From Pseudomonas viridiflava (lineage in GTDB: Bacteria > Pseudomonadota > Gammaproteobacteria > Pseudomonadales > Pseudomonadaceae): a stretch of DNA of 45,775 nucleotides. How positions within the stretch are numbered: the stretch's first letter is position 1; each line of letters opens with the position of its first letter. Positions 8,970 to 16,499 of the stretch are shown here, piece by piece. The stretch lies in contig NZ_LKEH01000047.1 of NCBI RefSeq assembly GCF_001642795.1, positions 287,651-333,425 on the forward strand, written 5' to 3'. The notes under the pieces are model-generated. The model was given only the letters and a program-made list of their open reading frames with translations. It ran no database searches and was not told where the DNA came from. A program made the translations under genes and the position numbers.

Positions 8970-9397
8970 AGTTTCGTCGCCGCAGACCGCGGGAGAACAT
9001 CGACATCAACCTCGTTTCGTTGATCGATGTGGTGTTCATCCTGCTGCTGTTCTTTATCGTGACCACCACCTTTACTCGTGAAACCCAGTTGCGGGTCGAT
9101 CTGCCGCAGGCGGTCACCGGCACACCTGAAGTCGACGCAAGTGCCAAACATCTGGACATTGCGATCAACGCCGATGGGATCTTTTCCCTGAACAACCAGT
9201 TGTTGCCAAAAAACGATCTGGCCACCCTGATCGAAGCGCTGCAACGTGAGTCGGCCGGCGACACCAGTCTGCCGCTGTCCATCAGCGCCGACGGCAAGAC
9301 CCCTCATCAGTCGGTCATCACTGCGATGGATGCTGCCGGTAAGCTGGGTTTCAGTCACCTGCGCATGACCACAGTCGAGGCCACACAGGCTAATTGA
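8966..9397 (+). CDS. exbD: ExbD/TolR-type proton-channel partner
   Basis: A 143-residue protein with a short basic cytoplasmic N-terminus (KFRRRRPRENIDIN), one membrane helix (residues 14-35, LVSLIDVVFILLLFFIV) carrying the conserved Asp of the proton path, and a periplasmic domain. The GTG start overlaps the exbB stop by four bases (GTGA), so translation is coupled to exbB. It corresponds to PA2982. It forms the inner-membrane motor with the upstream protein. Confidence 0.88.
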   Translation: MKFRRRRPRENIDINLVSLIDVVFILLLFFIVTTTFTRETQLRVDLPQAVTGTPEVDASAKHLDIAINADGIFSLNNQLLPKNDLATLIEALQRESAGDTSLPLSISADGKTPHQSVITAMDAAGKLGFSHLRMTTVEATQAN

Positions 9398-10392
9398 TGG
9401 CATTCACCGACCGTTTGCTTGACGCCTGGTACAACGGCCATCCTGCGCTGGCGCTGCTGCGTCCTCTCGAAAGCCTCTATCGCCGGGTAGTGGACGGCAA
9501 GCGTGCGCGCTTTGTCGCGGGCGAGGGCGATATCTATCGCGCGCCGGTGCCGGTCATTGTGGTTGGAAACATTACGGTCGGCGGCACTGGCAAGACGCCG
9601 CTCATTCTCTGGATGATCAGGCATTGCCAGCAGCGTGGTCTGCGGGTCGGCGTGGTCAGTCGGGGTTATGGTGCCAAACCGCCAAGCCTGCCCTGGCGAG
9701 TTCTGCCCGAGCACAAGGCCAGTGAAGTCGGTGACGAGCCGCTGCTGATCGTTCAGCGTTGCGGTGTTCCGCTGATGATCGACCCGGACCGCAGCCGCGC
9801 CGTCCGGGCGTTGCTGGCTGCTGAACCGCTGGATCTGATTCTTTCCGACGATGGTCTGCAGCACTACCGGCTGGCCCGTGATCTGGAGCTGGTACTGATC
9901 GATGCCGCGCGCGGTCTGGGTAATCGGCGCTGTCTTCCGGCCGGGCCGTTGCGCGAGCCTGCCGAACGGCTGAACAGTGTCGATGCGGTGCTTTACAACG
10001 GTGCCCGGTCAGATCGCGAGGATGGCTATGCCTTCACGCTCAAGCCTGCCGCACTGATCAACCTGCGCAGTGGCGAACGTCGGCCAGTTGACCATTTTCC
10101 ACCCGGCCAGGCCGTGCACGCGGTCGCCGGAATCGGCAATCCGCAACGTTTCTTCAATACCCTCGAAGGATTACACTGGCAGCCTGTGCAGCACCCTTTC
10201 GCTGACCACGCTGTCTATAGCGCACAGGCGCTGACCTTCACGCCATCCCTGCCGCTTGTGATGACCGAGAAAGATGCCGTGAAATGCCGCGCTTTCGCGG
10301 CAGATGACTGGTGGTATCTGGCAGTGGATGCGGTGCCTTCCGACGCGTTTGTCAGTTGGTTCGATGAACAGCTGTCACGTCTTTCCCCATGA
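9397..10392 (+). CDS. lpxK: Tetraacyldisaccharide 4'-kinase
   Basis: A 331-residue membrane-associated P-loop kinase that phosphorylates the 4' position of the lipid A disaccharide, the sixth step of lipid A synthesis. The Walker A region GNITVGGTGKTP is at residues 57-68, and LILSDDGLQHYRLARD carries the acidic motif of the family. The length matches the usual 325-335. ATG at 9397 shares one base with the exbD stop (TGATG), favouring it over the TTG three bases earlier. It leads the envelope-sugar genes lpxK-(Trm112-like)-kdsB-murB. Confidence 0.95.
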   Translation: MAFTDRLLDAWYNGHPALALLRPLESLYRRVVDGKRARFVAGEGDIYRAPVPVIVVGNITVGGTGKTPLILWMIRHCQQRGLRVGVVSRGYGAKPPSLPWRVLPEHKASEVGDEPLLIVQRCGVPLMIDPDRSRAVRALLAAEPLDLILSDDGLQHYRLARDLELVLIDAARGLGNRRCLPAGPLREPAERLNSVDAVLYNGARSDREDGYAFTLKPAALINLRSGERRPVDHFPPGQAVHAVAGIGNPQRFFNTLEGLHWQPVQHPFADHAVYSAQALTFTPSLPLVMTEKDAVKCRAFAADDWWYLAVDAVPSDAFVSWFDEQLSRLSP

Positions 10393-10409
10393 TTGCTTCA
10401 GGATCTCCT

Positions 10410-10595
10410 ATGGACACCAAATTACTCGATATCCTTGCCTGCCCGATCTGCAAAGGTCCGTTGAAGCTCAGCGCGGACAAGACCGAGCTGATCAGCAAGG
10501 GCGCAGGTCTGGCCTATCCGGTTCGTGACGGCATCCCGGTGATGCTGGAAAGCGAAGCGCGCACACTGACTGCCGATGAGCGTCTGGAAAAATGA
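10410..10595 (+). CDS. Trm112-like (YcaR) small zinc-ribbon protein
   Basis: A 61-residue protein beginning MDTKLLDILACPICKGPL, the Trm112/UPF0434 family signature with one CPxC pair; LAYPVRDGIPVMLESEAR is the conserved second half. Eukaryotic relatives activate methyltransferases; the bacterial role is not established. The ATG at 10410 matches the family length and has AGGA upstream; the longer frame from 10389 would add residues the family lacks. It overlaps kdsB by four bases (ATGA) and is found between lpxK and kdsB in many gammaproteobacteria. Confidence 0.9.
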   Translation: MDTKLLDILACPICKGPLKLSADKTELISKGAGLAYPVRDGIPVMLESEARTLTADERLEK

Positions 10596-11356
10596 CCACC
10601 GATTTCACCGTCGTAATTCCTGCGCGTTACGGATCCAGCCGTTTTCCGGGCAAGCCGCTGAAAGTCATTGCGGGCAAGCCGATGGTCCAGCTCGTCTGGG
10701 AGCAGGCCCGCAAGAGCAGCGCGCAGCGCGTGGTGGTTGCCACCGACGACGTGCGAATCTTCGAAGCCTGTCAGGCGTTCGGTGCTGAAGTGCTGATGAC
10801 CCGCGATGACCATAATTCCGGCACTGACCGCCTGGCTGAAGTTGCTACGCAACTGGGTCTGGCGGCGGATGCGATTGTGGTCAACGTCCAGGGCGACGAG
10901 CCTATGATTCCGCCAGCGGTAATCGATCAGGTGGCCAGCAATCTGGCTGCGCATCCGGAAGCCGGTATTTCGACGCTGGCCGAGCCGATCGACGATGTGG
11001 CAGCGTTGTTCAATCCGAACGTGGTCAAGGTGTCTTCGGACATCAATGGTCTGGCGCTGACGTTCAGTCGCGCTCCGTTGCCGTGGGCGCGCGATGCCCT
11101 GGCTGCCAACCGCGACGAGTTGCCCGCAGGCGTGCCTTTGCGCCGTCATATCGGTATCTACGCCTATCGCGCCGGCTTCCTGCATGACTTCGTCAGCTGG
11201 GGGCCGTGCATGCTCGAGAACACTGAGAACCTTGAGCAGCTGCGTGCGCTGTGGAATGGTGTGCGCATCCATGTCGCCGATGCCCTCGAGGCGCCGCCCG
11301 CCGGTGTCGACACCCCCGAAGACCTTGAGCGCGTCAGACGCCTGCTGGAGGTTTGA
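10592..11356 (+). CDS. kdsB: CMP-Kdo synthetase
   Basis: A 254-residue cytoplasmic enzyme (3-deoxy-manno-octulosonate cytidylyltransferase) that activates Kdo with CTP for lipopolysaccharide inner-core assembly. The N-terminal motif IPARYGSSRFPGKPL binds the nucleotide, VVNVQGDEPMIPP holds the metal-binding Asp, and RHIGIYAYR is the conserved Kdo-side motif. The length is standard. Its start overlaps the Trm112-like gene by four bases; its stop TGA overlaps by one base an ATG that opens the mini-ORF at 11356-11394. Confidence 0.95.
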   Translation: MTTDFTVVIPARYGSSRFPGKPLKVIAGKPMVQLVWEQARKSSAQRVVVATDDVRIFEACQAFGAEVLMTRDDHNSGTDRLAEVATQLGLAADAIVVNVQGDEPMIPPAVIDQVASNLAAHPEAGISTLAEPIDDVAALFNPNVVKVSSDINGLALTFSRAPLPWARDALAANRDELPAGVPLRRHIGIYAYRAGFLHDFVSWGPCMLENTENLEQLRALWNGVRIHVADALEAPPAGVDTPEDLERVRRLLEV

Positions 11357-11394
11357 TGTCGGTTCTCCAGTCGTTCGGGAAAGCGGTCCAATGA
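11356..11394 (+). pseudogene. ptpA: 12-codon mini-ORF, probable in-frame deletion scar of ptpA
   Basis: A short frame encoding MSVLQSFGKAVQ lies exactly between kdsB and murB. It is coupled at both ends, its ATG sharing one base with the kdsB stop (TGATG) and its stop overlapping the murB start (ATGA). In many pseudomonads (P. aeruginosa PA2978, for example) this slot holds ptpA, a low-molecular-weight protein tyrosine phosphatase of about 155 residues whose N-terminus has the form M-x-V-L-F-V-C-L-G-N. The first four residues fit that pattern; the P-loop and the rest are absent. I infer a clean in-frame internal deletion. A leader peptide unrelated to ptpA is the alternative. Confidence 0.5.
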
Positions 11395-12410
11395 CCCTGC
11401 AAGTGCAGTCAGCCGTTTCGCTCAAGCGCTTCAACACCTTTGGCGTTGATGTTCAGGCAAAGCTCTTTGCCGAGGCGCACAGCGACGATGATGTTCGACG
11501 GGCCCTTGCCTATTCGGCCGAGCACGACGTGCCGCTGCTGGTCGTGGGGGGCGGCAGTAACCTGCTGCTCAGCGGTGACATTCCTGCATTGGTATTGCGC
11601 ATGGCCAGTCGCGGTATTCGCATCGTGCGTGAGGACTGCGCTGAAGCCATTGTCGAGGCGGAGGCGGGCGAACCGTGGCATCCCTTCGTCCAGGCCAGTT
11701 TGAAGATGGGGCTTTGCGGGCTAGAAAATCTGAGCCTGATTCCGGGTACGGTTGGCGCAGCGCCGATGCAGAACATCGGAGCCTACGGCGTCGAGATCAA
11801 GGACGTGTTTCATGGTCTGACTGCGCTGGACCGGGAAACTGGCGAGCTACGTGAGTTCTCGCTGGAAGACTGTGCATTCGGTTATCGCGACAGCGTGTTC
11901 AAGCATGAAGTGGGTCGCTGGCTGATCCTGCGTGTGCGCTTCAGGCTCACGTGGGAATCGAAACTGCATCTGGAATACGGTCCGGTTCGTCAACGTCTGG
12001 ACGAGATGGGTGTGAAGCAGCCGACGCCTTTTGATGTCAGCCGGGCGATCTGTTCGATCCGCAGTGAAAAACTGCCGGACCCTGCGGTGTTGGGCAACGC
12101 AGGCAGTTTCTTCAAGAACCCGGTTGTGTCCGCTGAATCCTTCGCTGCGATCAGGCATGAGCATCCGGGCGTGGTCGGTTACCCACAGGCCGATACCCGA
12201 GTGAAGCTCGCGGCCGGCTGGCTGATCGAGCAGGCGGGGTGGAAGGGCTTTCGTGATGGCGATGCCGGGGTGCATGCGCTTCAGTCGCTGGTGCTGGTCA
12301 ATTACGGACAGGCCACGGGCCTTCAGCTATTGAGTCTGGCACGTCGCATTCAGGCTGACATTGCTGAGCGGTTCAATGTCGAGCTGGAGATGGAGCCGAA
12401 TCTGTACTGA
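11391..12410 (+). CDS. murB: UDP-N-acetylenolpyruvoylglucosamine reductase
   Basis: A 339-residue FAD-dependent cytoplasmic enzyme that reduces UDP-GlcNAc-enolpyruvate to UDP-MurNAc with NADPH in peptidoglycan synthesis. FAD-binding motifs GGGSNLLL and IPGTVGAAPMQNIGAYG are present; the catalytic Ser lies in GNAGSFFKNP (about residue 239), and the C-terminal EMEPNLY carries the conserved Glu. The E. coli-like length marks it as type I MurB. The start ATG at 11391 is inside the ATGA overlap with the upstream mini-ORF; the longer upstream frame is a shadow of kdsB. A bidirectional terminator follows. Confidence 0.95.
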   Translation: MTLQVQSAVSLKRFNTFGVDVQAKLFAEAHSDDDVRRALAYSAEHDVPLLVVGGGSNLLLSGDIPALVLRMASRGIRIVREDCAEAIVEAEAGEPWHPFVQASLKMGLCGLENLSLIPGTVGAAPMQNIGAYGVEIKDVFHGLTALDRETGELREFSLEDCAFGYRDSVFKHEVGRWLILRVRFRLTWESKLHLEYGPVRQRLDEMGVKQPTPFDVSRAICSIRSEKLPDPAVLGNAGSFFKNPVVSAESFAAIRHEHPGVVGYPQADTRVKLAAGWLIEQAGWKGFRDGDAGVHALQSLVLVNYGQATGLQLLSLARRIQADIAERFNVELEMEPNLY

Positions 12411-12472
12411 GCTTCGCTCATGAAGTCAGCAGGTGATCAGGCCCGTCGTTAATCCACTCAAATCGCAGGCAT

Positions 12473-12510
12473 AAAAAAGCCCTGCCTGTTTACACAGGCA
12501 GGGCTTTTTC
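12473..12510. terminator. Bidirectional terminator between murB and rne
   Basis: AAAAAAGCCCTGCCTGT and ACAGGCAGGGCTTTTT form a perfect stem around TTAC, with A- and T-runs at the two sides. It serves the convergent murB (plus) and rne (minus) transcripts. Confidence 0.9.
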
Positions 12511-12521
12511 ATGGACCGGGT

Positions 12522-15500
12522 TTAGACGAGCGGTTTAGGCTCGGTTTCTTTCTCGGCATGTTGCTGCTCGGCATGTTCCTCGGTGTTCAGCGCAGGCTGG
12601 ACCGATTCTGCTTCAGCGACAACAGGTGCAGGCTCCGAAGCAGCAGGTGCAGCAGAAGCAGCCTGTTCGGCTTCCTTCTGACGGCGCGCTTCTTCTTCGC
12701 GCTTGCGGCGACGAACTTCACGAGGATCGTTCGGTGCGCGACCCGTGCTGCTGACCGGCAGGGCCGGTGCTTCAACCGCTGCTGGTTCCTGAGCTTCTTG
12801 CACGGCGGGTGCTTCTTCAACAGCCGGTGTCTGTGGTGCGAAGTAAGGGGCAGGCTCTTCCTTCACGAACGCAGGCTCTGCAACAGGAGCGGGTGCAGGT
12901 GTCGGCAGTTCCGAGGATTCAGTGGCTGGCACTTCTTCCTGAGCCTTGGCTTCGACCGGAGCTTGTGGCTCTGGTGTTGGCTCAGGCGTTGGCGTGAACG
13001 GTACGACGCGCTCTGCATGAGGGGCTTCGAACAGCTCGGTCTGCGCAGCGATAGCCGGCGCTTCGGTCACTGCTGGCTGAACCTCGACTTCAGGTGCTGC
13101 CTCGGCCTTCGGTGTTTCGTCGGCAATTGGCGCTTCAACAGCAGGCTGCTCAACAGTTGGCTCTGCGGCCACCGGCGCTTGCTCGGTCGGGGCTTCAACA
13201 GCGGTTGCTTCAGCAACTGGCGTTTCGACAGTGGCTGCTGGCTCTGCAGTGTCAGCCACAGGTGCCTCAACAGTGCTGTTGGCACGTTCAGCCTGCTCAT
13301 GGGCCTGAGCCTCGGCAGGAGCGCTGATCACCGAGGCCGCGGCAGTAATGGCCAGACCGGCAGCGGCATCGGAGCCTTGCTCTTCTTCGTTGCCGTTCTC
13401 TTCCGAGCCTTCGATCACATTACCGTTGGCATCACGCTGACGCTCACGACGGTTGCTGCGGCGACGCTGACCACGGGAGCGGCGACGAGGGCGTTCGCCT
13501 TCGTTGCTGTCCTGGTTGTCATCGTGAGCCTGTTCTTCGTTCAGCAGCACTTCTTCTTCGCTGGCCTCAACAACGGCCTGCTCTGTACGTGGCTGACGCT
13601 CTTCACGCGGTGCACGAGGCTGGCGTTCTTCACGTGGGGCGCGTTCAGGGCGCTCTTCGCGGGCAATGTTGACGGCCGGTGCTGCATCCAGCGGCTCACG
13701 CAGTTCGCGGACCGGACGCTCTTCACGACCTTCACGAGGCTTGCGCTCACGGGAGGTGCGGGCCGGACGCTCTTCGCGGGCGGTCGTGGTCGGTGCTGCG
13801 TCATCACGGGCTTCACGTGGGGCGCGCTCTTCACGAGGTGCGCGTTCTTCGCGTGGGGCACGTTCTTCACGAGGAGCACGCTCTTCGCGAGGTGCGCGTT
13901 CTGCACGCTCTTCACGTGGAGCGCGTTCTTCACGAGGCTTGCGCTCTTCGTCGCGACGATTGTTGCGGCCACGGCTCTGCTGACGGCCGTTACGACGCTC
14001 TTCGTTGCGGGCAGGGCGCTCGGTTGCAGCCGGTTTTTCGACCACTACCGGTGCGGCTGGCTCTTCCTTGGTCGCGAACAGGCTGACCAGAGATTTCACC
14101 AGGCCCTTGAACAGGCTTGGCTCTGGAAGGGCAGGCGCTGGCGCTACGGCAACGGCTTCCACAGGAACCGGGGCGTTGGCCCGGGCTGGAGCGGTCTTGA
14201 CGGCTGCTTCCTGACGAACCAGGGTACGGGTCGCGGCAGCCAGCGGAGCGATTTCTTCCACTTCGGCAGCGGCAGCAGCGATCTCGTAGCTGGACTGGTT
14301 GTTGTGGGCTTCCGGGCTGTCATCACGCAGACGCTGAACTTCGAAGTGCGGCGTTTCGAGGTGATCGTTCGGTAGAATGATGATGCGGGCGCGGGTACGC
14401 AGTTCGATCTTGGTGATCGAGTTGCGCTTCTCGTTGAGCAGGAACGCTGCGACCGGGATCGGCACCTGGGCGCGTACTTCGGCAGTACGGTCTTTCAGGG
14501 CTTCTTCTTCGATCAGGCGCAGGATGGCCAGCGACAGCGACTCGACATCACGGATGATGCCGGTGCCGTTGCAGCGCGGGCAGACGATGCCGCTGCTTTC
14601 GCCAAGCGATGGACGCAGGCGCTGACGGGACATTTCCAACAGGCCGAAACGCGAGATACGACCGACCTGAACGCGGGCGCGGTCGGCTTCCAGGCTTTCA
14701 CGGACCTTCTCTTCCACGGCGCGCTGGTTCTTGGCCGGGGTCATGTCGATGAAGTCGATGACGATCAGGCCGCCGATGTCACGCAGGCGCAACTGACGGG
14801 CGATTTCTTCAGCCGCTTCGAGGTTGGTCTGCAGGGCGGTTTCTTCGATGTCGCTGCCTTTGGTGGCGCGCGCCGAGTTGATGTCGATGGACACCAGTGC
14901 TTCGGTCGGATCGATGACGATGGAGCCGCCGGAAGGCAGTTCGACGACGCGCTGGAAGGCGGTCTCGATCTGGCTTTCGATCTGGAAACGGTTGAACAGC
15001 GGAACGCTGTCTTCATACAGCTTGATCTTGCTGGCGTACTGCGGCATCACCTGACGGATAAAGGTCAGGGCTTCTTCCTGGGCTTCGACGCTGTCGATGA
15101 GGACTTCACCGATGTCCTGGCGCAGGTAGTCGCGGATGGCGCGGATGATGACGTTGCTTTCCTGATAGATCAGGAACGGCGCGGAGCGATCCAGGGACGC
15201 TTCCTTGATGGCGGTCCACAACTGCAACAGGTAGTCGAGGTCCCACTGCATCTCTTCGCTGCTGCGACCCAGACCTGCGGTACGAACGATCAGGCCCATG
15301 TCGGCAGGAGCGATCAGACCGTTGAGTGCTTCACGCAGTTCGTTGCGCTCTTCGCCTTCGATACGACGCGAAATGCCACCGGCACGCGGGTTGTTCGGCA
15401 TCAGGACCAGATAACGGCCCGCCAGGCTGATGAAGGTGGTCAGGGCTGCGCCCTTGTTGCCACGCTCTTCTTTCTCGACCTGAACGATGACTTCCTGGCC

Positions 15501-15782
15501 TTCGCTCAGGACGTCCTTGATGTTGACGCGGCCTTCAGGGGCTTTCTTGAAGTACTCGCGGGAGATTTCCTTGAGGGGCAGGAAGCCGTGGCGCTCAGAG
15601 CCGAAATCGACAAAGGCAGCCTCGAGGCTGGGTTCGATACGAGTGATCCGGCCTTTATAGATGTTGGCCTTCTTCTGCTCGCGTGCACCTGACTCGATGT
15701 CCAGGTCGTAGAGGCGCTGGCCGTCTACCAGTGCAACACGCAACTCTTCGGGTTGAGTCGCGTTAATCAGCATTCTTTTCAT
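12522..15782 (-). CDS. rne: Ribonuclease E
   Basis: A 1086-residue endoribonuclease, scaffold of the RNA degradosome and central to mRNA decay and rRNA/tRNA processing. The N-terminal catalytic half has the S1 RNA-binding domain (about 36-118), the metal-binding motifs VSIDINSARATKG (near 300) and GLIVIDFIDM (near 340), and the zinc-link CPRCNGTG (near 400). The C-terminal half from about 520 on is disordered: a short helix with KGLVKSLVSLFAT, then an Arg-rich RNA-binding region (about 600-800) with an array of PREERA repeats, then a Pro/Ala/Glu/Val-rich tail. The start ATG at 15782 gives MKRMLINATQPEEL, the conserved Pseudomonas N-terminus; upstream frame residues lie in the leader. It is transcribed from 16435 with a long leader suited to autoregulation. 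Confidence 0.96.
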   Translation of the reverse strand: MKRMLINATQPEELRVALVDGQRLYDLDIESGAREQKKANIYKGRITRIEPSLEAAFVDFGSERHGFLPLKEISREYFKKAPEGRVNIKDVLSEGQEVIVQVEKEERGNKGAALTTFISLAGRYLVLMPNNPRAGGISRRIEGEERNELREALNGLIAPADMGLIVRTAGLGRSSEEMQWDLDYLLQLWTAIKEASLDRSAPFLIYQESNVIIRAIRDYLRQDIGEVLIDSVEAQEEALTFIRQVMPQYASKIKLYEDSVPLFNRFQIESQIETAFQRVVELPSGGSIVIDPTEALVSIDINSARATKGSDIEETALQTNLEAAEEIARQLRLRDIGGLIVIDFIDMTPAKNQRAVEEKVRESLEADRARVQVGRISRFGLLEMSRQRLRPSLGESSGIVCPRCNGTGIIRDVESLSLAILRLIEEEALKDRTAEVRAQVPIPVAAFLLNEKRNSITKIELRTRARIIILPNDHLETPHFEVQRLRDDSPEAHNNQSSYEIAAAAAEVEEIAPLAAATRTLVRQEAAVKTAPARANAPVPVEAVAVAPAPALPEPSLFKGLVKSLVSLFATKEEPAAPVVVEKPAATERPARNEERRNGRQQSRGRNNRRDEERKPREERAPREERAERAPREERAPREERAPREERAPREERAPREARDDAAPTTTAREERPARTSRERKPREGREERPVRELREPLDAAPAVNIAREERPERAPREERQPRAPREERQPRTEQAVVEASEEEVLLNEEQAHDDNQDSNEGERPRRRSRGQRRRSNRRERQRDANGNVIEGSEENGNEEEQGSDAAAGLAITAAASVISAPAEAQAHEQAERANSTVEAPVADTAEPAATVETPVAEATAVEAPTEQAPVAAEPTVEQPAVEAPIADETPKAEAAPEVEVQPAVTEAPAIAAQTELFEAPHAERVVPFTPTPEPTPEPQAPVEAKAQEEVPATESSELPTPAPAPVAEPAFVKEEPAPYFAPQTPAVEEAPAVQEAQEPAAVEAPALPVSSTGRAPNDPREVRRRKREEEARRQKEAEQAASAAPAASEPAPVVAEAESVQPALNTEEHAEQQHAEKETEPKPLV
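13819..13938 (-). repeat. 18-bp in-frame tandem repeats in rne
   Basis: About six imperfect 18-bp units encode the hexapeptide PREERA, with variants (ERAERA at one junction), within the RNA-binding part of RNase E (residues about 615-655). The unit varies at third positions, so the array is older than a recent slippage event, yet its regular length makes copy-number change between strains likely. Confidence 0.75.
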
Positions 15783-16435
15783 GTAGTACCGTCGGTTTCC
15801 GGGCTGCCGGAAACGGCGTTCGGCACACACGACTTCTCACGGTCGGTGTCAGGGCACGTCAAGAGTGGTTGGACACTCCAGTGTCTAGCGATTTTCCTGC
15901 CCGGAATGGGGCGGGGCGTCGCGACGACGTTTCCTGCTTGCTGTGGTGACCTAGGACACCCTTTCAGCAAAAGCTTTGTCAGGAGGAGGAATCGACCATC
16001 GGTAGCGGACGAGATGAAGCGTCTAGAACAAGCCTTTTGCTACACAGTCCGATGGTTGTGCGTCTCCACCCTACACGTATCCCTGATAATTCGGGTGCTG
16101 CCGCGCGCAGAATCCGCAGCGGGTTGGCATTTACCGCGATCTTCGATAGGGAAGGTCGCGCATCATGGCTTTAGGCGTTGTTCCCGAAGCATTCGCTCGT
16201 AGCGTCTGGAAGCGACTGCACCTTGTGAACTGGCCGTGAATTATTCGCACTGAAGGCGAGCTGTCTGCTCAGCGATCTGGCGTGTTTCCGGCCTCATGTC
16301 ACCCGCGCTTGTTACGTTTCCAGCATGCTGCGTTGTCACCGAAAGCCCCGTAGGACGGCCTCACGTCCTCGTGAATTGCGTTGGTCAGGGTCGGCTGTCA
16401 ACCGTTTGTCCGCTGTCCGGCCGCTTTTGGCGGCG
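15783..16435 (-). promoter_or_regulatory. Long structured 5' leader of rne
   Basis: No gene is supported on either strand here. From the predicted start of transcription near 16435 to the rne ATG is about 650 nt. Stem-loops seen: GCCGC/GCGGC at 16420-16434 at the very 5' end, GACACT/AGTGTC near 15872-15885, CGTCGCGACG near 15917-15926, and GTTTCCGG-gctg-CCGGAAAC at about 15795-15814, which ends 12 bases before the start codon. In E. coli the rne leader is cut by RNase E itself in a feedback loop; by analogy this leader may do the same, although I see no sequence match to the enteric element. Confidence 0.65.
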
Positions 16436-16441
16436 TTCGCG

Positions 16442-16470
16442 ACTATAGCAGCAATCATTAAGTGCTTCAA
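16442..16470 (-). promoter_or_regulatory. Sigma-70 promoter of rne
   Basis: On the minus strand TTGAAG (16470-16465), a 17-base spacer and TATAGT (16447-16442) make a near-consensus promoter. Transcription would start near 16435, just before the 5'-terminal hairpin. Its -35 box overlaps the -35 candidate of the opposing rluC promoter. Confidence 0.75.
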
Positions 16471-16492
16471 ATCCATAAAAAATTGTTATGAT
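16466..16492 (+). promoter_or_regulatory. Probable rluC promoter next to the start codon
   Basis: TTCAAA at 16466-16471, a 15-base spacer and TATGAT at 16487-16492. Transcription from it would begin at about the rluC ATG (16500), which has no ribosome-binding site, suggesting a leaderless mRNA. The spacer is shorter than ideal, so the -35 assignment is uncertain; the -10 is good. Confidence 0.5.
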
Positions 16493-16499
16493 TTGCGCC

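Noticed and set aside
12558..14375. Open frame of 605 codons on the plus strand opposite the rne tail
   Set aside because: It is a by-product of the repetitive Ala/Glu/Pro codons of the RNase E tail; the Cys/Phe/Arg-rich product looks like no real protein.
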